The notes: generated by a model not told the origin, from the sequence alone. A stretch of 64,000 bases of DNA from Massilia sp. erpn (GCF_024400215.1 NZ_CP053748.1:5084001-5148000); one strand, 5' to 3'. Shown: positions 34,650-43,054, counted from the stretch's first letter. Program-made: numbers and translations.

Positions 34650-36550
34650 GGTTTTCCTCCCTGGCGCGCCTGGTAAGCCTGATAAGCCATGAAGACGGCA
34701 GTCTTGCCCGCCGTTTGCAGCGGATCGAGCGCCAGCACCGGCCGCGCTTCCGCCTCGTTTGGCGGCGCTGTGCGCGGCGCGGCTGCCTTGCCTTTCAGCG
34801 GCTTGCCATCCGTCCCCGGCTGGCGCAGCCAGCGCAGAATCATGGCGCGCTTGGCGTCGGACAGGTCGCGCGTAACCGGCATATGATTCGGATCGCTTTG
34901 CGGCAGCGAGAAGGCCAGGTCGAGGATGCGCACATGGGCCACCACCGAATCGTAGTCGGCCAGGTCGATCAGGTGGCGGCTCATGATCGGGTACAGATTG
35001 GCGTACTGCTGCAGGATGGGCTGGATATCCGGATACCAGGCCGGCACCGCCGGCGTCGCCACGCGGTCGTAGGCCAGCAGGCTGATGAAGTTCCAGATAT
35101 TCTGTGGACTGTCCTTGGGCTGGGCCGGCATCTGCCAGCCGATGCCATACAACTGGCCATCGATATAGCCACGCGGATTACCGGGTCCGGCCGCCGGCGC
35201 ATGGATGCGTAACTGGGCGCGGCCGCCGGCGTCGGTGTTCAACTGCTCGGGGTAATCGAGCTTGCCGGTATTGATGGTGGGCGGTTGGGAACTCGGCATC
35301 AGGCCAAGCTGGGTGCCAAACACCAGAGTGGTGGCCAGCGGCTGTCCGTAGCGCGTGGCGTACATTTCGGCTGCCACGGTTTCGTCCGGATTCAGGCGGT
35401 AGACGATGCTGTCGGCGCGCGCATACAGGCCGCCGAAGGATTCCTGCACCAGCACCTGGTAGCTGGATGGCACCTCGCCGCTGCCGGCCACGGGGGTCAG
35501 CAGCAGCAAGGGACGGCTTCCGATGTTCTGCGCGATCCAGGGATCGAGCTGGCTGTAATCGAAGTCCTCGATGCCTGCGGTGCGCGCATACCAGTCCTGC
35601 TGCGCGCGCGCATTGCCGTTCTGGTAGCCCACCTCGCCCAGGATCGCCACCGAAGCCGCGCTCACCGTATCCAGTGGCCCGTCGGGATTGCCGCGGTCCA
35701 CCGCCAGCAGCAGACGGCCCAGGTTCTGGAAGCCGCCGTCGGCCCCTTCGATAGGCAGGCAATTGCCAAAATCGGCACTGATGCGCCGCCGCTGTTCCTG
35801 CACCAGGCAGGTGAAGAAGGACACGCCATGCGCCGGAGTCATGACATTGCTGAAGGCCGGAATCATCTGCCGCCCGGGCACGAAGTGCTTGGGACTACCC
35901 TGGCGCCAGGGCCCGATGCTGCCCGCCACATAGCCCAGGGTGTAGCGCGGAATACTGGGATCGCGCCCATAGCCATACAGATTCATATTGATCGACAGCC
36001 AGCCCTGTTCCGAAGCCGCATGCAGGGCTGCCAGCAGCGGCGAGCCGTGGTCGCATTTCCAGGCCACCTGGCTCAGCACCGACTGGTAGATGGCGGCCAG
36101 GGTCTGGTCATGGAAGGCGCTTTCATGCTGCTGCCGCTTCCACAGATTGATGAAGGCGGCCGGCTCGTAATCGCCGACAAAGAGATTGGCCCCGGCGCCA
36201 TCGCTCAGGCGCAACTGCATGCCCCAGATGGCCGACACCATCTGCTGCTGCGGATCAAGGTCGACCAGCTTGCCGTACACGCGTTCGCGCGCATTCTCCA
36301 GCAGCATGCCGATGGCGGGATCGTCCTGCGCTGAGCTGAGCAGCTTGCCGTCCAATACGCCGCCCGTGATCTGGCAATCGATCAGGCGGAAATTGCCGGT
36401 GCCTTCCGGGTTCCAGCTATCCTTGCTCAGCTTCTGCTTCTCCGGCGTGAAGGTGGCGTTGTCGTAATTGGTGACATCGTTGTTGATAGTGGAGACATCG
36501 GCCTGGAACATGCCCGAGAAATTCAGGCGCGGCTGGTCGAGATAGCTCAT
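34646..36550 (-). CDS. VioB/RebD N-terminal-like protein (pair 1)
   Basis: A 634-residue protein starting MSYLDQPRLNFSGMFQADVS, the VioB/RebD-like opening, and containing YPIMSRHLIDLAD...HMPVTRDLSDAKRAMIL near the end, collinear with VioB. It is coupled by four-base overlaps to the lipoprotein gene upstream and to its ferritin-like partner downstream. Compared with the pair-2 paralogue it has a shorter N-terminal loop and an extra Pro/Ala-rich C-terminal tail. No tryptophan oxidase (VioA/RebO) gene is visible, so the indole chemistry of VioB cannot be assumed. Confidence 0.82.
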   Translation of the reverse strand: MSYLDQPRLNFSGMFQADVSTINNDVTNYDNATFTPEKQKLSKDSWNPEGTGNFRLIDCQITGGVLDGKLLSSAQDDPAIGMLLENARERVYGKLVDLDPQQQMVSAIWGMQLRLSDGAGANLFVGDYEPAAFINLWKRQQHESAFHDQTLAAIYQSVLSQVAWKCDHGSPLLAALHAASEQGWLSINMNLYGYGRDPSIPRYTLGYVAGSIGPWRQGSPKHFVPGRQMIPAFSNVMTPAHGVSFFTCLVQEQRRRISADFGNCLPIEGADGGFQNLGRLLLAVDRGNPDGPLDTVSAASVAILGEVGYQNGNARAQQDWYARTAGIEDFDYSQLDPWIAQNIGSRPLLLLTPVAGSGEVPSSYQVLVQESFGGLYARADSIVYRLNPDETVAAEMYATRYGQPLATTLVFGTQLGLMPSSQPPTINTGKLDYPEQLNTDAGGRAQLRIHAPAAGPGNPRGYIDGQLYGIGWQMPAQPKDSPQNIWNFISLLAYDRVATPAVPAWYPDIQPILQQYANLYPIMSRHLIDLADYDSVVAHVRILDLAFSLPQSDPNHMPVTRDLSDAKRAMILRWLRQPGTDGKPLKGKAAAPRTAPPNEAEARPVLALDPLQTAGKTAVFMAYQAYQARQGGKP

Positions 36551-37557
36551 TTGGCGCCCTCCCCAGGTTTGCCCAATTTATTCCATTGGGAGCCGGGCCG
36601 CGTGGCACGCAAGCTGGGTTCCGTCTCCCGTTCCGGGCAATCGCCGGTGAACAGGCAGCACCATTCGGGACGCGGGGTGCACATCTCCGGCACCTGCGCC
36701 CAGGTCTTGGCGGGATCGGGTTTTTGCATGCGGAAGTTGCGGTAGTTCTGGCTGACGATGGGCGCATCGGGCGGCGAACCGGGATCGCCGGAGAAGAAGA
36801 AGGATTGCGGGTGGCGGTAAGGCGGGGCCGAGGGATCGTAGCTGTCCGGCTTCGCCGTCTTCTCGAAGGCGTAGCCGAACAAGGGGCCGCCCATATACTG
36901 GGCATAGGCCTGGATGGTGCCGCCCAGATGCATGCTGCGCGCCGGATCGTATGGCAGGTGCTTGATGAAATCGCGCCGAGGCGGATGGTTCATCAGCGAG
37001 AACTGGCAGCAGGCCGGCGTGCCGGGTGGGCGGTCCGAATAGCGCAGGAAGTAGGCCTTGTTCCCGAGCGAGACGAAGGAACAGCTGAAATCGTTCTTCA
37101 TCGGGAAGATCGGCAGACAGCGCTTGTCGTAGTATTCCATCATGGCGCCGCGGCCATCGCCGTCGGCCGGAACGTAGCTGTCGTCGTAATAGCTGGCGCC
37201 GTAGGACACCTCGTAATCGGCGGGCGTCAGACCGGCGGGCGGCGAGCTGTATGGCGGCGGGAATTTATCCTCGTTGCGGAAGACCCGGTACATGGTCCAT
37301 TCGCTGGTCCACCATTGCGGGAAGGCGGGATCGCTGGGATCGGTGGGTTTGCGCGGCGCGATGCAGTTGTTCGGCGGGCCGCAGTCCTTATTATTATGCA
37401 CGCCACCGGTGTTGTAGTAGTGGCGCTCGGCCGCGTCATCGCGCGGTCCGGGCGGTGGATTCCCGGGGATGGTGCAGGCCGCCAGCAAGGCGGCCGTCAA
37501 GCCCAGCAAGGGCTTCACCGGACCAAAGTCTAAACAGCCAGGACACGCAGATTTCAT
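36547..37557 (-). CDS. Predicted lipoprotein heading the vioB-like/ebo operon
   Basis: A 336-residue protein with a lipoprotein signal: hydrophobic stretch then LLAAC, lipidation expected at Cys28. The mature part is rich in Pro, Tyr, Asp and aromatic residues and contains about a dozen further Cys (for example NKDCGPPNNC, PACCQF, PEWCCLFTGDC), suggesting a disulfide-bonded periplasmic or outer-membrane domain. I recognise no family. RBS GAGGGG lies before the start. As first gene of the operon, overlapping the first vioB-like gene by ATGA, it could anchor or receive the pathway product in the periplasm, which fits the proposed traffic role of ebo genes; that is inference. Confidence 0.75.
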   Translation of the reverse strand: MKSACPGCLDFGPVKPLLGLTAALLAACTIPGNPPPGPRDDAAERHYYNTGGVHNNKDCGPPNNCIAPRKPTDPSDPAFPQWWTSEWTMYRVFRNEDKFPPPYSSPPAGLTPADYEVSYGASYYDDSYVPADGDGRGAMMEYYDKRCLPIFPMKNDFSCSFVSLGNKAYFLRYSDRPPGTPACCQFSLMNHPPRRDFIKHLPYDPARSMHLGGTIQAYAQYMGGPLFGYAFEKTAKPDSYDPSAPPYRHPQSFFFSGDPGSPPDAPIVSQNYRNFRMQKPDPAKTWAQVPEMCTPRPEWCCLFTGDCPERETEPSLRATRPGSQWNKLGKPGEGAK

Positions 37558-37761
37558 ATCGCCCCTCTCTTACAAAAGGTTCTCGACGAATTCCGGTTTG
37601 GGCATGTACGACTGCCAGCGCCCGACTATACGCCGCGCACATCGAAAAAATATTCTCCAATTATCACAACTGAAATTTTCAGCATTATTGCCACAACCTG
37701 CGATGCAAGCGGGCCAAACTCCGTTATGCTGGCTGCCCATTGCGGAATTTCGGGAGTCCCC
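37558..37761. promoter_or_regulatory. Divergent promoter region, lipoprotein operon / eboF
   Basis: A 204-bp region between divergent start codons, with an AT-rich core at about 37640-37695. It contains a short inverted repeat CTGAA-ATT-TTCAG at 37670-37682 that could be an operator. Both transcripts of the ebo system would start here, allowing joint control. Confidence 0.5.
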
Positions 37762-39198
37762 ATGCAGCCCTTGCTGATCCTGAATATCGTTGGATTGACG
37801 CCGCGCCTGCTGGGGTCCTGCACCCCGCGTCTGAGCGCCTTTGCCGCGCGCGGCGCGCTGCGCCACATGAGCAGCGCCGCGCCGGGACTGACCTGCACCG
37901 TGCAGGCCAATCTGCTGACCGGCAGTACGCCGCAGCAGCACGGCATCGTCGGCAACGGCTGGTATTTCCGCGACACGGCCGACATCGGATTCTGGCGCCA
38001 GTCCAACCGTCTGGTGGCGGGCGAGAAGATCTGGGACGCCGGCAAGCAGCGCGACCCGCGCTTCAGCTGCGCCAATCTGTGCTGGTGGTATAACATGGCG
38101 GCCAGTCATGACGTCGGGCTGACGCCGCGCCCCATCTACAAGGCCGATGGCCAGAAGCTGCCCGACTGCTACACCAAGCCGGCCGCCTGGCGCGACGAAC
38201 TGCAATGGGAGCTCGGCCCCTTCCCCTTGTTCCAGTTCTGGGGACCCGCCACCTCGATCGCTTCCAGCCGCTGGATCGCCGGCGCGGCGCGGCTGGCCCT
38301 GCGCACATACGATCCGACCCTGAGCCTGGTCTATCTGCCGCATCTCGACTACGACTTGCAGCGCCACGGCCCCGATCCCGGCCACCCGGCCGTGCGCCGC
38401 TCGCTGGGCGAGATCGACCGCGTGGCGGGCGAGCTGATTGCGCATGCCGAAGCGGCCGGAAGGCGCGTGCTGCTGCTGTCGGAATACGGCATCACGGCCA
38501 CCGACCGGCCAGTGCACCTGAACCGCCATTTGCGCGAAGCCGGCCTGCTGGCGGTGCGCACCGAGGATGGCGGCGAACTGCTGGACCCCATCGCCTCGGA
38601 CGCCTTTGCCGTGGCCGACCATCAGATCGCCCATGTGTATGTGGCCGATGCGGCGCGCATCGACGCCGTGCAGCGCCTGCTGGCCGCCGTGCCGGGCGTG
38701 GAGGCCGTGCTGCGCGGCCCCCAGCGCGCCAGGCTGGGACTGGATCATGCGCGTTCCGGCGAGCTGGTGGTGCTGGCCGATGCGCGCTCCTGGTTCAGCT
38801 ACTACTACTGGCTGGACGACCGCTGCGCGCCCGACTTCGCGCGTACCGTCGATATCCACCGCAAGCCCGGCTACGATCCGGCCGAGCTGTTCTTCGACAG
38901 CCAGCTGCCCTATCCCAAACTGACCGTGCTGCATCGACTCTTGCAGCGCAAGCTGGGGTTGCGTGCGCTGATGGATGTGATCGGCCTCGATGCAACGCTG
39001 GTCAAAGGTTCGCACGGCCGCCCACCCAGCCATCCCGATGACGGGGCGCTCATTGTCGCCGACCATCCAGACGCCCTGCCCGCCGGCATCATCGCGGCGG
39101 AAACGGTGAAGGCGCTGGCCCTCGATATGATTTTCGCGCCCGCAGCGCAAAGGCCGCAAGCCATGCCAGAGCGGCAGGTGGAGGTAGTCGAGTCCTGA
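37762..39198 (+). CDS. eboF: EboF, alkaline phosphatase superfamily phosphodiesterase
   Basis: A 478-residue protein of the nucleotide pyrophosphatase/phosphodiesterase branch of the alkaline phosphatase superfamily. Visible elements: start MQPLLILNIVGLTP, likely nucleophile Thr in LTCTVQANLLTGS, QQHGIVGNGWY, metal-site HLDYDLQRHG, and LLLSEYGI where relatives have S-D-H-G. The first canonical metal Asp is replaced by Asn/Val sequence in the opening strand, as I recall for EboF proteins. A GGGAG site at 37752-37756 supports this start over an in-frame ATG 36 bases upstream. It is transcribed divergently from the other ebo genes. Confidence 0.87.
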   Translation: MQPLLILNIVGLTPRLLGSCTPRLSAFAARGALRHMSSAAPGLTCTVQANLLTGSTPQQHGIVGNGWYFRDTADIGFWRQSNRLVAGEKIWDAGKQRDPRFSCANLCWWYNMAASHDVGLTPRPIYKADGQKLPDCYTKPAAWRDELQWELGPFPLFQFWGPATSIASSRWIAGAARLALRTYDPTLSLVYLPHLDYDLQRHGPDPGHPAVRRSLGEIDRVAGELIAHAEAAGRRVLLLSEYGITATDRPVHLNRHLREAGLLAVRTEDGGELLDPIASDAFAVADHQIAHVYVADAARIDAVQRLLAAVPGVEAVLRGPQRARLGLDHARSGELVVLADARSWFSYYYWLDDRCAPDFARTVDIHRKPGYDPAELFFDSQLPYPKLTVLHRLLQRKLGLRALMDVIGLDATLVKGSHGRPPSHPDDGALIVADHPDALPAGIIAAETVKALALDMIFAPAAQRPQAMPERQVEVVES

Positions 39199-39277
39199 AC
39201 GTATCGGCCGCCGGCCCGAAGGTTCGCATGGATATGGTACGGCCGGTTGCGCCATGCGGCCGGCGCCAACGCGTAAA

Positions 39278-39301
39278 GGCGGGACGGCATGCCGTCCCGC
39301 C
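39278..39301. terminator. Perfect 24-bp palindrome between convergent genes
   Basis: GGCGGGACGGC-AT-GCCGTCCCGCC-type palindrome, every base paired. It lies between the converging eboF and subtilase genes, where a bidirectional terminator is expected. No T-tract follows on either strand, so termination is inferred from position and stem strength. Confidence 0.45.
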
Positions 39302-39318
39302 GGCCATGGCCAGTGCCG

Positions 39319-41244
39319 TCAGTTAAACAAGCCTGGATTCCTGCCAAGCTGGGATTGCGCCAGCAGCGTATTCAGATACAAGGCGTAGGATGGGTCCAGA
39401 CCGCCCAGAGCAGGCCGTCCGATTTGTCCCAACTGCCCCAGTCCGCCCAATTGTCCGCCCAGTTGTCCGCCCAGCGGCGCCAGCAGAGGATTCCAGGCCT
39501 GGCTGGCGAAAGCCTGTTCGGCCGTCACCTGCGGTTGCGCAACCGGGACCTGGACGCGCGCACCGGCCGCCGGCGCAGCCAGGGCCTGGCCGATTCCAGC
39601 CGGCGCTTGCAGGCCGAGGGCGAACAGGGTGTCGGGCAGACCGAAACCGGTGCGCCCGGCATCGCCCAGATACAGGCGGCGGCTGGCGGACTTGATGATC
39701 TGGAACAGGCGTTCCACCCGTTCCGCGCCACGGCTCTTGTAAGCGCCCTGAAAATCCGGGTGGTGGGCCAGCACCAATGCCGCCAGGCCGGTGACGTGGG
39801 GCGCCGCCATCGAGGTGCCATCCCATACCGCATAGTTATTGCCCGGCACCGAAGAAGTGATGGCCACACCGGGCGCACACACTGCAACCTCGGGACCGAA
39901 GCAGCTGAACTTGGCCGCGAAATGGCCATCCGCATCAACGAACTTGCTGATGGTCTGGGAGTGGCCGCTATCGGAGGGGAATTCGCCCAGCTTACCTATG
40001 GCGGCGACGGCCAGCACATTCGGCGACGAGGCAGGATACTGCACCGCGCCGCCTGAATTGCCGGCCGCCACAATGCACGCGATGCCGGCCCGCTTGGCAC
40101 GCAGGATCTGCTGCTCCAGCGCCTCGGACGGCTCGGCCCCGCCCAGGCTGAGATTGACCACATCGACCTGCTTTTCGATGCAGTATTCGAGCGCATCGAT
40201 CAACTGGCTGATCTGGCCGCCGGGGAACAGTTTGCACACATGGATTTCCGCGTCAGGCGCAAAGCCGCGCACGCCCTGGCCGTTGTTGGCGCCCGCGATC
40301 ACGCCGGCGCAGTGCGAGCCATGGGAGATGACATCGTCGGTCCAGGTATCGGGATGGTCCTTCTTGTTCAGGATATCGAAGCCATAGCGGATCTGTTTCA
40401 GATCGGCGTGGGTCAAGGCCGCCGCGCCGGAGTCGATCACGGCCACCTTGATGCCCTGGCCGCGATACTGATCGGGCAACTGGTCGAGGCGCATGGCCTT
40501 CTGCCCCCAGCCCAGCACCTGGCGTTGCGGGAAGTTGGCCAGCTGCGGCCAGGCGGACAGCGGCTGCACCAGGACCACATTGGCGTTGCTGGTGCTGATG
40601 TCGGGATTTTGCTGGTAGAAGCTCCAGTAATCGCTTTTCGGTTTGACATACAGGCCGCGGATCGAATCCGGCGTTTCCCCGAAAAGGCTGAGCACCACCT
40701 GGCCGCGCGCATCGGTCGTGCCGCTCGCAGGCAGCAGACTGCCATACAGCGACACGTCGGCACCGGCCACCGGCTGATTATTCGGATCGACCACGAGAAT
40801 CGTGGTCGACAGCACCGCACCGCCGCTCGGCGTCACGCCCGTCACCAGGTAAGGTCCCTGGAAGGCCAGTTCATGCAGACTCAGATGCTGGTCCGGTTCG
40901 ACAATCAGACGGCCCTGTGCCTGCTGATGCAGGGCAAACGCTTTCTGATCGCTCATCCTGGTCACCAGCACGGTGGGACTGGTGCCCAGGCCATCGGCAA
41001 ACACGCCGATGGCCGTCTTCGGTCCCAGCGTATCGACCACTTCGATATCGGGGGCGGCGCGCAGCGCCTCTTCGACCACATTGAAGGAAAAAGGCTGCAG
41101 GCCCAGGGTCTGGAGGGCCGGCAGGCTGCGCGATGCAACCAGGTATTGCGCCTTGCGCGGCTTGACGCTGCGCGCGCCATCGCTGGCGGCGGCAGCGCCC
41201 GGCTGGTCCTGCGGGGCGGCGCCAACTTCTGCATTCTTTGCCAT
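39319..41244 (-). CDS. Subtilisin-like (S8) serine protease with propeptide-like N-terminus
   Basis: A 641-residue S8 protease. The triad is visible as Asp in VAVIDSGAA, His in HGSHCAGVIAG and Ser in GTSMAAPHVTG, with the oxyanion Asn in AAGNSGG. Before the catalytic domain come an I9-like propeptide segment (VVDTLGP ... RLIVEPDQHLS) and a CnaB-like insert (VVDPNNQPVAGADVSLYG). The C-terminal tail is Gly/Leu/Gln repetitive (GGQLGGQLGGLGQLGQIG), echoing the repeat protein two genes upstream. No signal peptide is evident; the N-terminus is polar and Ala-rich. ATG 41244 has AAAGGA in front; a GTG 15 bases upstream is an alternative. Likely processes or co-exports with the cassette's repeat protein (inference). 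Confidence 0.9.
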   Translation of the reverse strand: MAKNAEVGAAPQDQPGAAAASDGARSVKPRKAQYLVASRSLPALQTLGLQPFSFNVVEEALRAAPDIEVVDTLGPKTAIGVFADGLGTSPTVLVTRMSDQKAFALHQQAQGRLIVEPDQHLSLHELAFQGPYLVTGVTPSGGAVLSTTILVVDPNNQPVAGADVSLYGSLLPASGTTDARGQVVLSLFGETPDSIRGLYVKPKSDYWSFYQQNPDISTSNANVVLVQPLSAWPQLANFPQRQVLGWGQKAMRLDQLPDQYRGQGIKVAVIDSGAAALTHADLKQIRYGFDILNKKDHPDTWTDDVISHGSHCAGVIAGANNGQGVRGFAPDAEIHVCKLFPGGQISQLIDALEYCIEKQVDVVNLSLGGAEPSEALEQQILRAKRAGIACIVAAGNSGGAVQYPASSPNVLAVAAIGKLGEFPSDSGHSQTISKFVDADGHFAAKFSCFGPEVAVCAPGVAITSSVPGNNYAVWDGTSMAAPHVTGLAALVLAHHPDFQGAYKSRGAERVERLFQIIKSASRRLYLGDAGRTGFGLPDTLFALGLQAPAGIGQALAAPAAGARVQVPVAQPQVTAEQAFASQAWNPLLAPLGGQLGGQLGGLGQLGQIGRPALGGLDPSYALYLNTLLAQSQLGRNPGLFN

Positions 41245-41280
41245 ACATTGTCCTTTCACAGCTGTTCGGAACCTGGACCG

Positions 41281-41538
41281 TCAAAAGGGCGACAGTTTGC
41301 GATCAGGCTCGAGGAGGAAATGCGTGTTTGTGTCGCGGAGCTGCTGCTCCAAAGAGGGAAAAGCCGCCTCCGGTAATTCCACCACCACGGTATGCGGCTT
41401 GCCGGCCGGTCCGATCAGATCCACCACCTTCAGGCCAGGCGTTTTTCCGCTGGCTTGCACGAACTCCTGCAGTTTCGCCGCATCGTCGATCTGCACGATA
41501 TAGCGGCCGATTTCTGGTGTCGTTCCTGGCGTTGCCAT
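41281..41538 (-). CDS. Free-standing subtilase propeptide / I9-like inhibitor
   Basis: An 85-residue protein whose sequence parallels the propeptide of the adjacent protease: RYIVQI start, LKVVDLIGP against IEVVDTLGP, HTVVVELP against PTVLVTRM, and HFLLEPDRKLS against RLIVEPDQHLS. Such I9-type domains act as intramolecular chaperones and tight inhibitors. A separate copy encoded 36 bases upstream of the protease start suggests inhibition or folding in trans. No signal peptide. The homology is read by eye but is collinear over the whole protein. Confidence 0.75.
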   Translation of the reverse strand: MATPGTTPEIGRYIVQIDDAAKLQEFVQASGKTPGLKVVDLIGPAGKPHTVVVELPEAAFPSLEQQLRDTNTHFLLEPDRKLSPF

Positions 41539-41600
41539 AGCTGATCTCCTTGAAACCGCGCCGCCATCCGCGGGCGGCGGCGCGGTTTGGTCAGATGCGA

Positions 41601-42623
41601 TTAATGCACTGTAGCCTGGCTGTTCAAACTATTGGCGCCGGCGCTGATATATGGTGGCAAGCCATAGGTCTGGGCCTGTTGCAGCAACTGCTGCTGCGCA
41701 TAGGCTGCGGCGACCGGATCGGCGCTGAACGGGATGAAATTGCGGCCCAGCTGGCCAGCGAGGCCGCCGATCTGCCCACCCAGGTTGGGATTGCCGAACA
41801 GGCCGCCAACGGCGCTGCCGATCGGCTGTGCGATCTGGCCCAGCACGTCACCGAAGAAGCCTTGCGGCGCCAGCGAAGCCTGGCGCTGCTGCAGCACCTG
41901 CTGCAAGAGTTGCTGCTGCTGAAGCGCTTGCTGATGCTGTAGCAGCTGTTGCTGTTGCAAGGCCTGCTGGTGCTGCAGTAGCTGTTGCTGCTGCAAGGCT
42001 TGCTGTTGCGCATAGGCGACCGGGTCGGCACTGAATGGGAGTAAGGTGCGGCCCAGTTGACCGGCGATGCCGCCGAGCTGCCCCCCCAGGGCCGGATGGC
42101 CCAGCAGGCCGCCCACGGCCGTACCGACGGGTTGCGCGATCTGGCCCAGCAGATTGCCGAAGAAGCCTTGTGGTGCCAACTGGGCTTGCTGCGCTTGCTG
42201 CACGGCGTAGGCAGCGGCAACCGGATCGGCATTGAACGGAATGAAGCTGCGGCCCAGCTGACCGGCAATGCCGCCGATCTGGCCGCCAAGGGCTGGATGG
42301 CCGACCAGGCCACCGATGGCACTACCTATCGGCTGTGCAAGCTGGCCGAAGACATCACCGAAGAAGCCCTGCGGCGCGAGTTGCGCCTGTTGTTGTTGGG
42401 CGTAAGCCAGTGCCACCGGGTCTACACCGAAGGGCAGCAGGGAGCCGCCAATGCCGCCAGCCAGTTGCCCGATCCTCGCGCCCAGGTTCGGATTGCCGGC
42501 CAGACCACCAATACCACGGCCGATTAGACCACCCAAGGGACTACCAATCAAACCGCCAAAAAAACCTTGGGGAGCAAACTGTTGCGGATACCCTGCATAC
42601 GTACCATATTGAAAATCGCTCAT
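41601..42623 (-). CDS. Four-unit APQGFFG / Gly-zipper / Gln-rich repeat protein
   Basis: A 340-residue protein made almost entirely of four repeats beginning at residues 17, 83, 150 and 252. Each unit runs APQGFFG, then a G-Q-x-A-Q-P-x-G-x-A-x-G-G helix with GxxxG spacing, then GG-Q-x-GG-x-AGQLGR, then a P-F-x-A-D-P-V-A segment and a Gln-rich tail. Unit 3 carries three copies of a 12-residue Gln/Leu repeat (36 bp each). There is no N-terminal signal peptide or long hydrophobic helix. GGGAG precedes ATG 42623. I recognise no family. Composition suggests self-assembly or membrane insertion, and the neighbouring protease and propeptide suggest proteolytic control; both are inference. Confidence 0.8.
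   Translation of the reverse strand: MSDFQYGTYAGYPQQFAPQGFFGGLIGSPLGGLIGRGIGGLAGNPNLGARIGQLAGGIGGSLLPFGVDPVALAYAQQQQAQLAPQGFFGDVFGQLAQPIGSAIGGLVGHPALGGQIGGIAGQLGRSFIPFNADPVAAAYAVQQAQQAQLAPQGFFGNLLGQIAQPVGTAVGGLLGHPALGGQLGGIAGQLGRTLLPFSADPVAYAQQQALQQQQLLQHQQALQQQQLLQHQQALQQQQLLQQVLQQRQASLAPQGFFGDVLGQIAQPIGSAVGGLFGNPNLGGQIGGLAGQLGRNFIPFSADPVAAAYAQQQLLQQAQTYGLPPYISAGANSLNSQATVH
41905..42012. repeat. 36-bp tandem repeats encoding Gln/Leu blocks
   Basis: About three 36-bp units encode the repeated QQALQQQQLLQH block in unit 3 of the repeat protein. Units differ at a few third positions, so they are not a brand-new expansion. Boundaries are approximate. Confidence 0.65.
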
Positions 42624-43029
42624 GATGGACTCCCAGGTAAATTGATGAAACTCCAGCAATAAATGATATCAGCCGGAGATAAAGAGAATTGGACTGTGGC
42701 GCTGGCCTTGCGCCTGCAATTGCCAGCTAATTCTAGGCCGGCAAAAAAAGCAGTTCAAGCAAGTGATGGGAATATATTTTTTGCATTGGAGGCAATTTCG
42801 ATTTGAATAATCAAAAAATATGTATGCCATTGTTTTTATTGAAAAATATTTAAACGCAATAGCACTTCAATACTGGCAATTGCAAATGAAAAATTATATT
42901 TATATGCATCAAAAATTTAAGAAAATTATTCTCCTTGTTTATGAAGATTTTTAATTACCCCTATACTGGCGCGCATGCAAAAATCTCATAACAATAGAAG
43001 ATTTATTTAAAAGAGATATTCGTCCGCAA
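42624..43029. other. AT-rich non-coding region upstream of the repeat-protein cassette
   Basis: About 400 bases of low-GC sequence with no credible gene. It should contain the promoter of the leftward repeat-protein/propeptide/protease cassette. I could not fix a particular -35/-10 pair. Confidence 0.5.
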
Positions 43030-43046
43030 GCTCGCTTTGCGCGAGC
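43030..43046 (-). terminator. Weak hairpin after the MocR-type gene
   Basis: Stem GCTCGC/GCGAGC with a 5-base loop, about 9 bases past the stop of the leftward regulator gene. Only a short interrupted T-rich stretch follows on the minus strand, so terminator function is tentative. Confidence 0.35.
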
Positions 43047-43054
43047 GCTCAGGA

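Noticed and set aside
30508..36550. Violacein or indolocarbazole cluster
   Set aside because: Only VioB-like parts are present; no flavin tryptophan oxidase, VioC/D/E or cytochrome P450 genes are visible in the window.
37570..39255. 561-codon minus-strand open frame opposite eboF
   Set aside because: Composition is Gln/Arg/His-rich antisense translation; eboF on the other strand has phosphodiesterase motifs.
41601..42623. Possible CRISPR-like repeat array
   Set aside because: The repeats are in-frame protein-coding units of variable length with no unique spacers between constant repeats.
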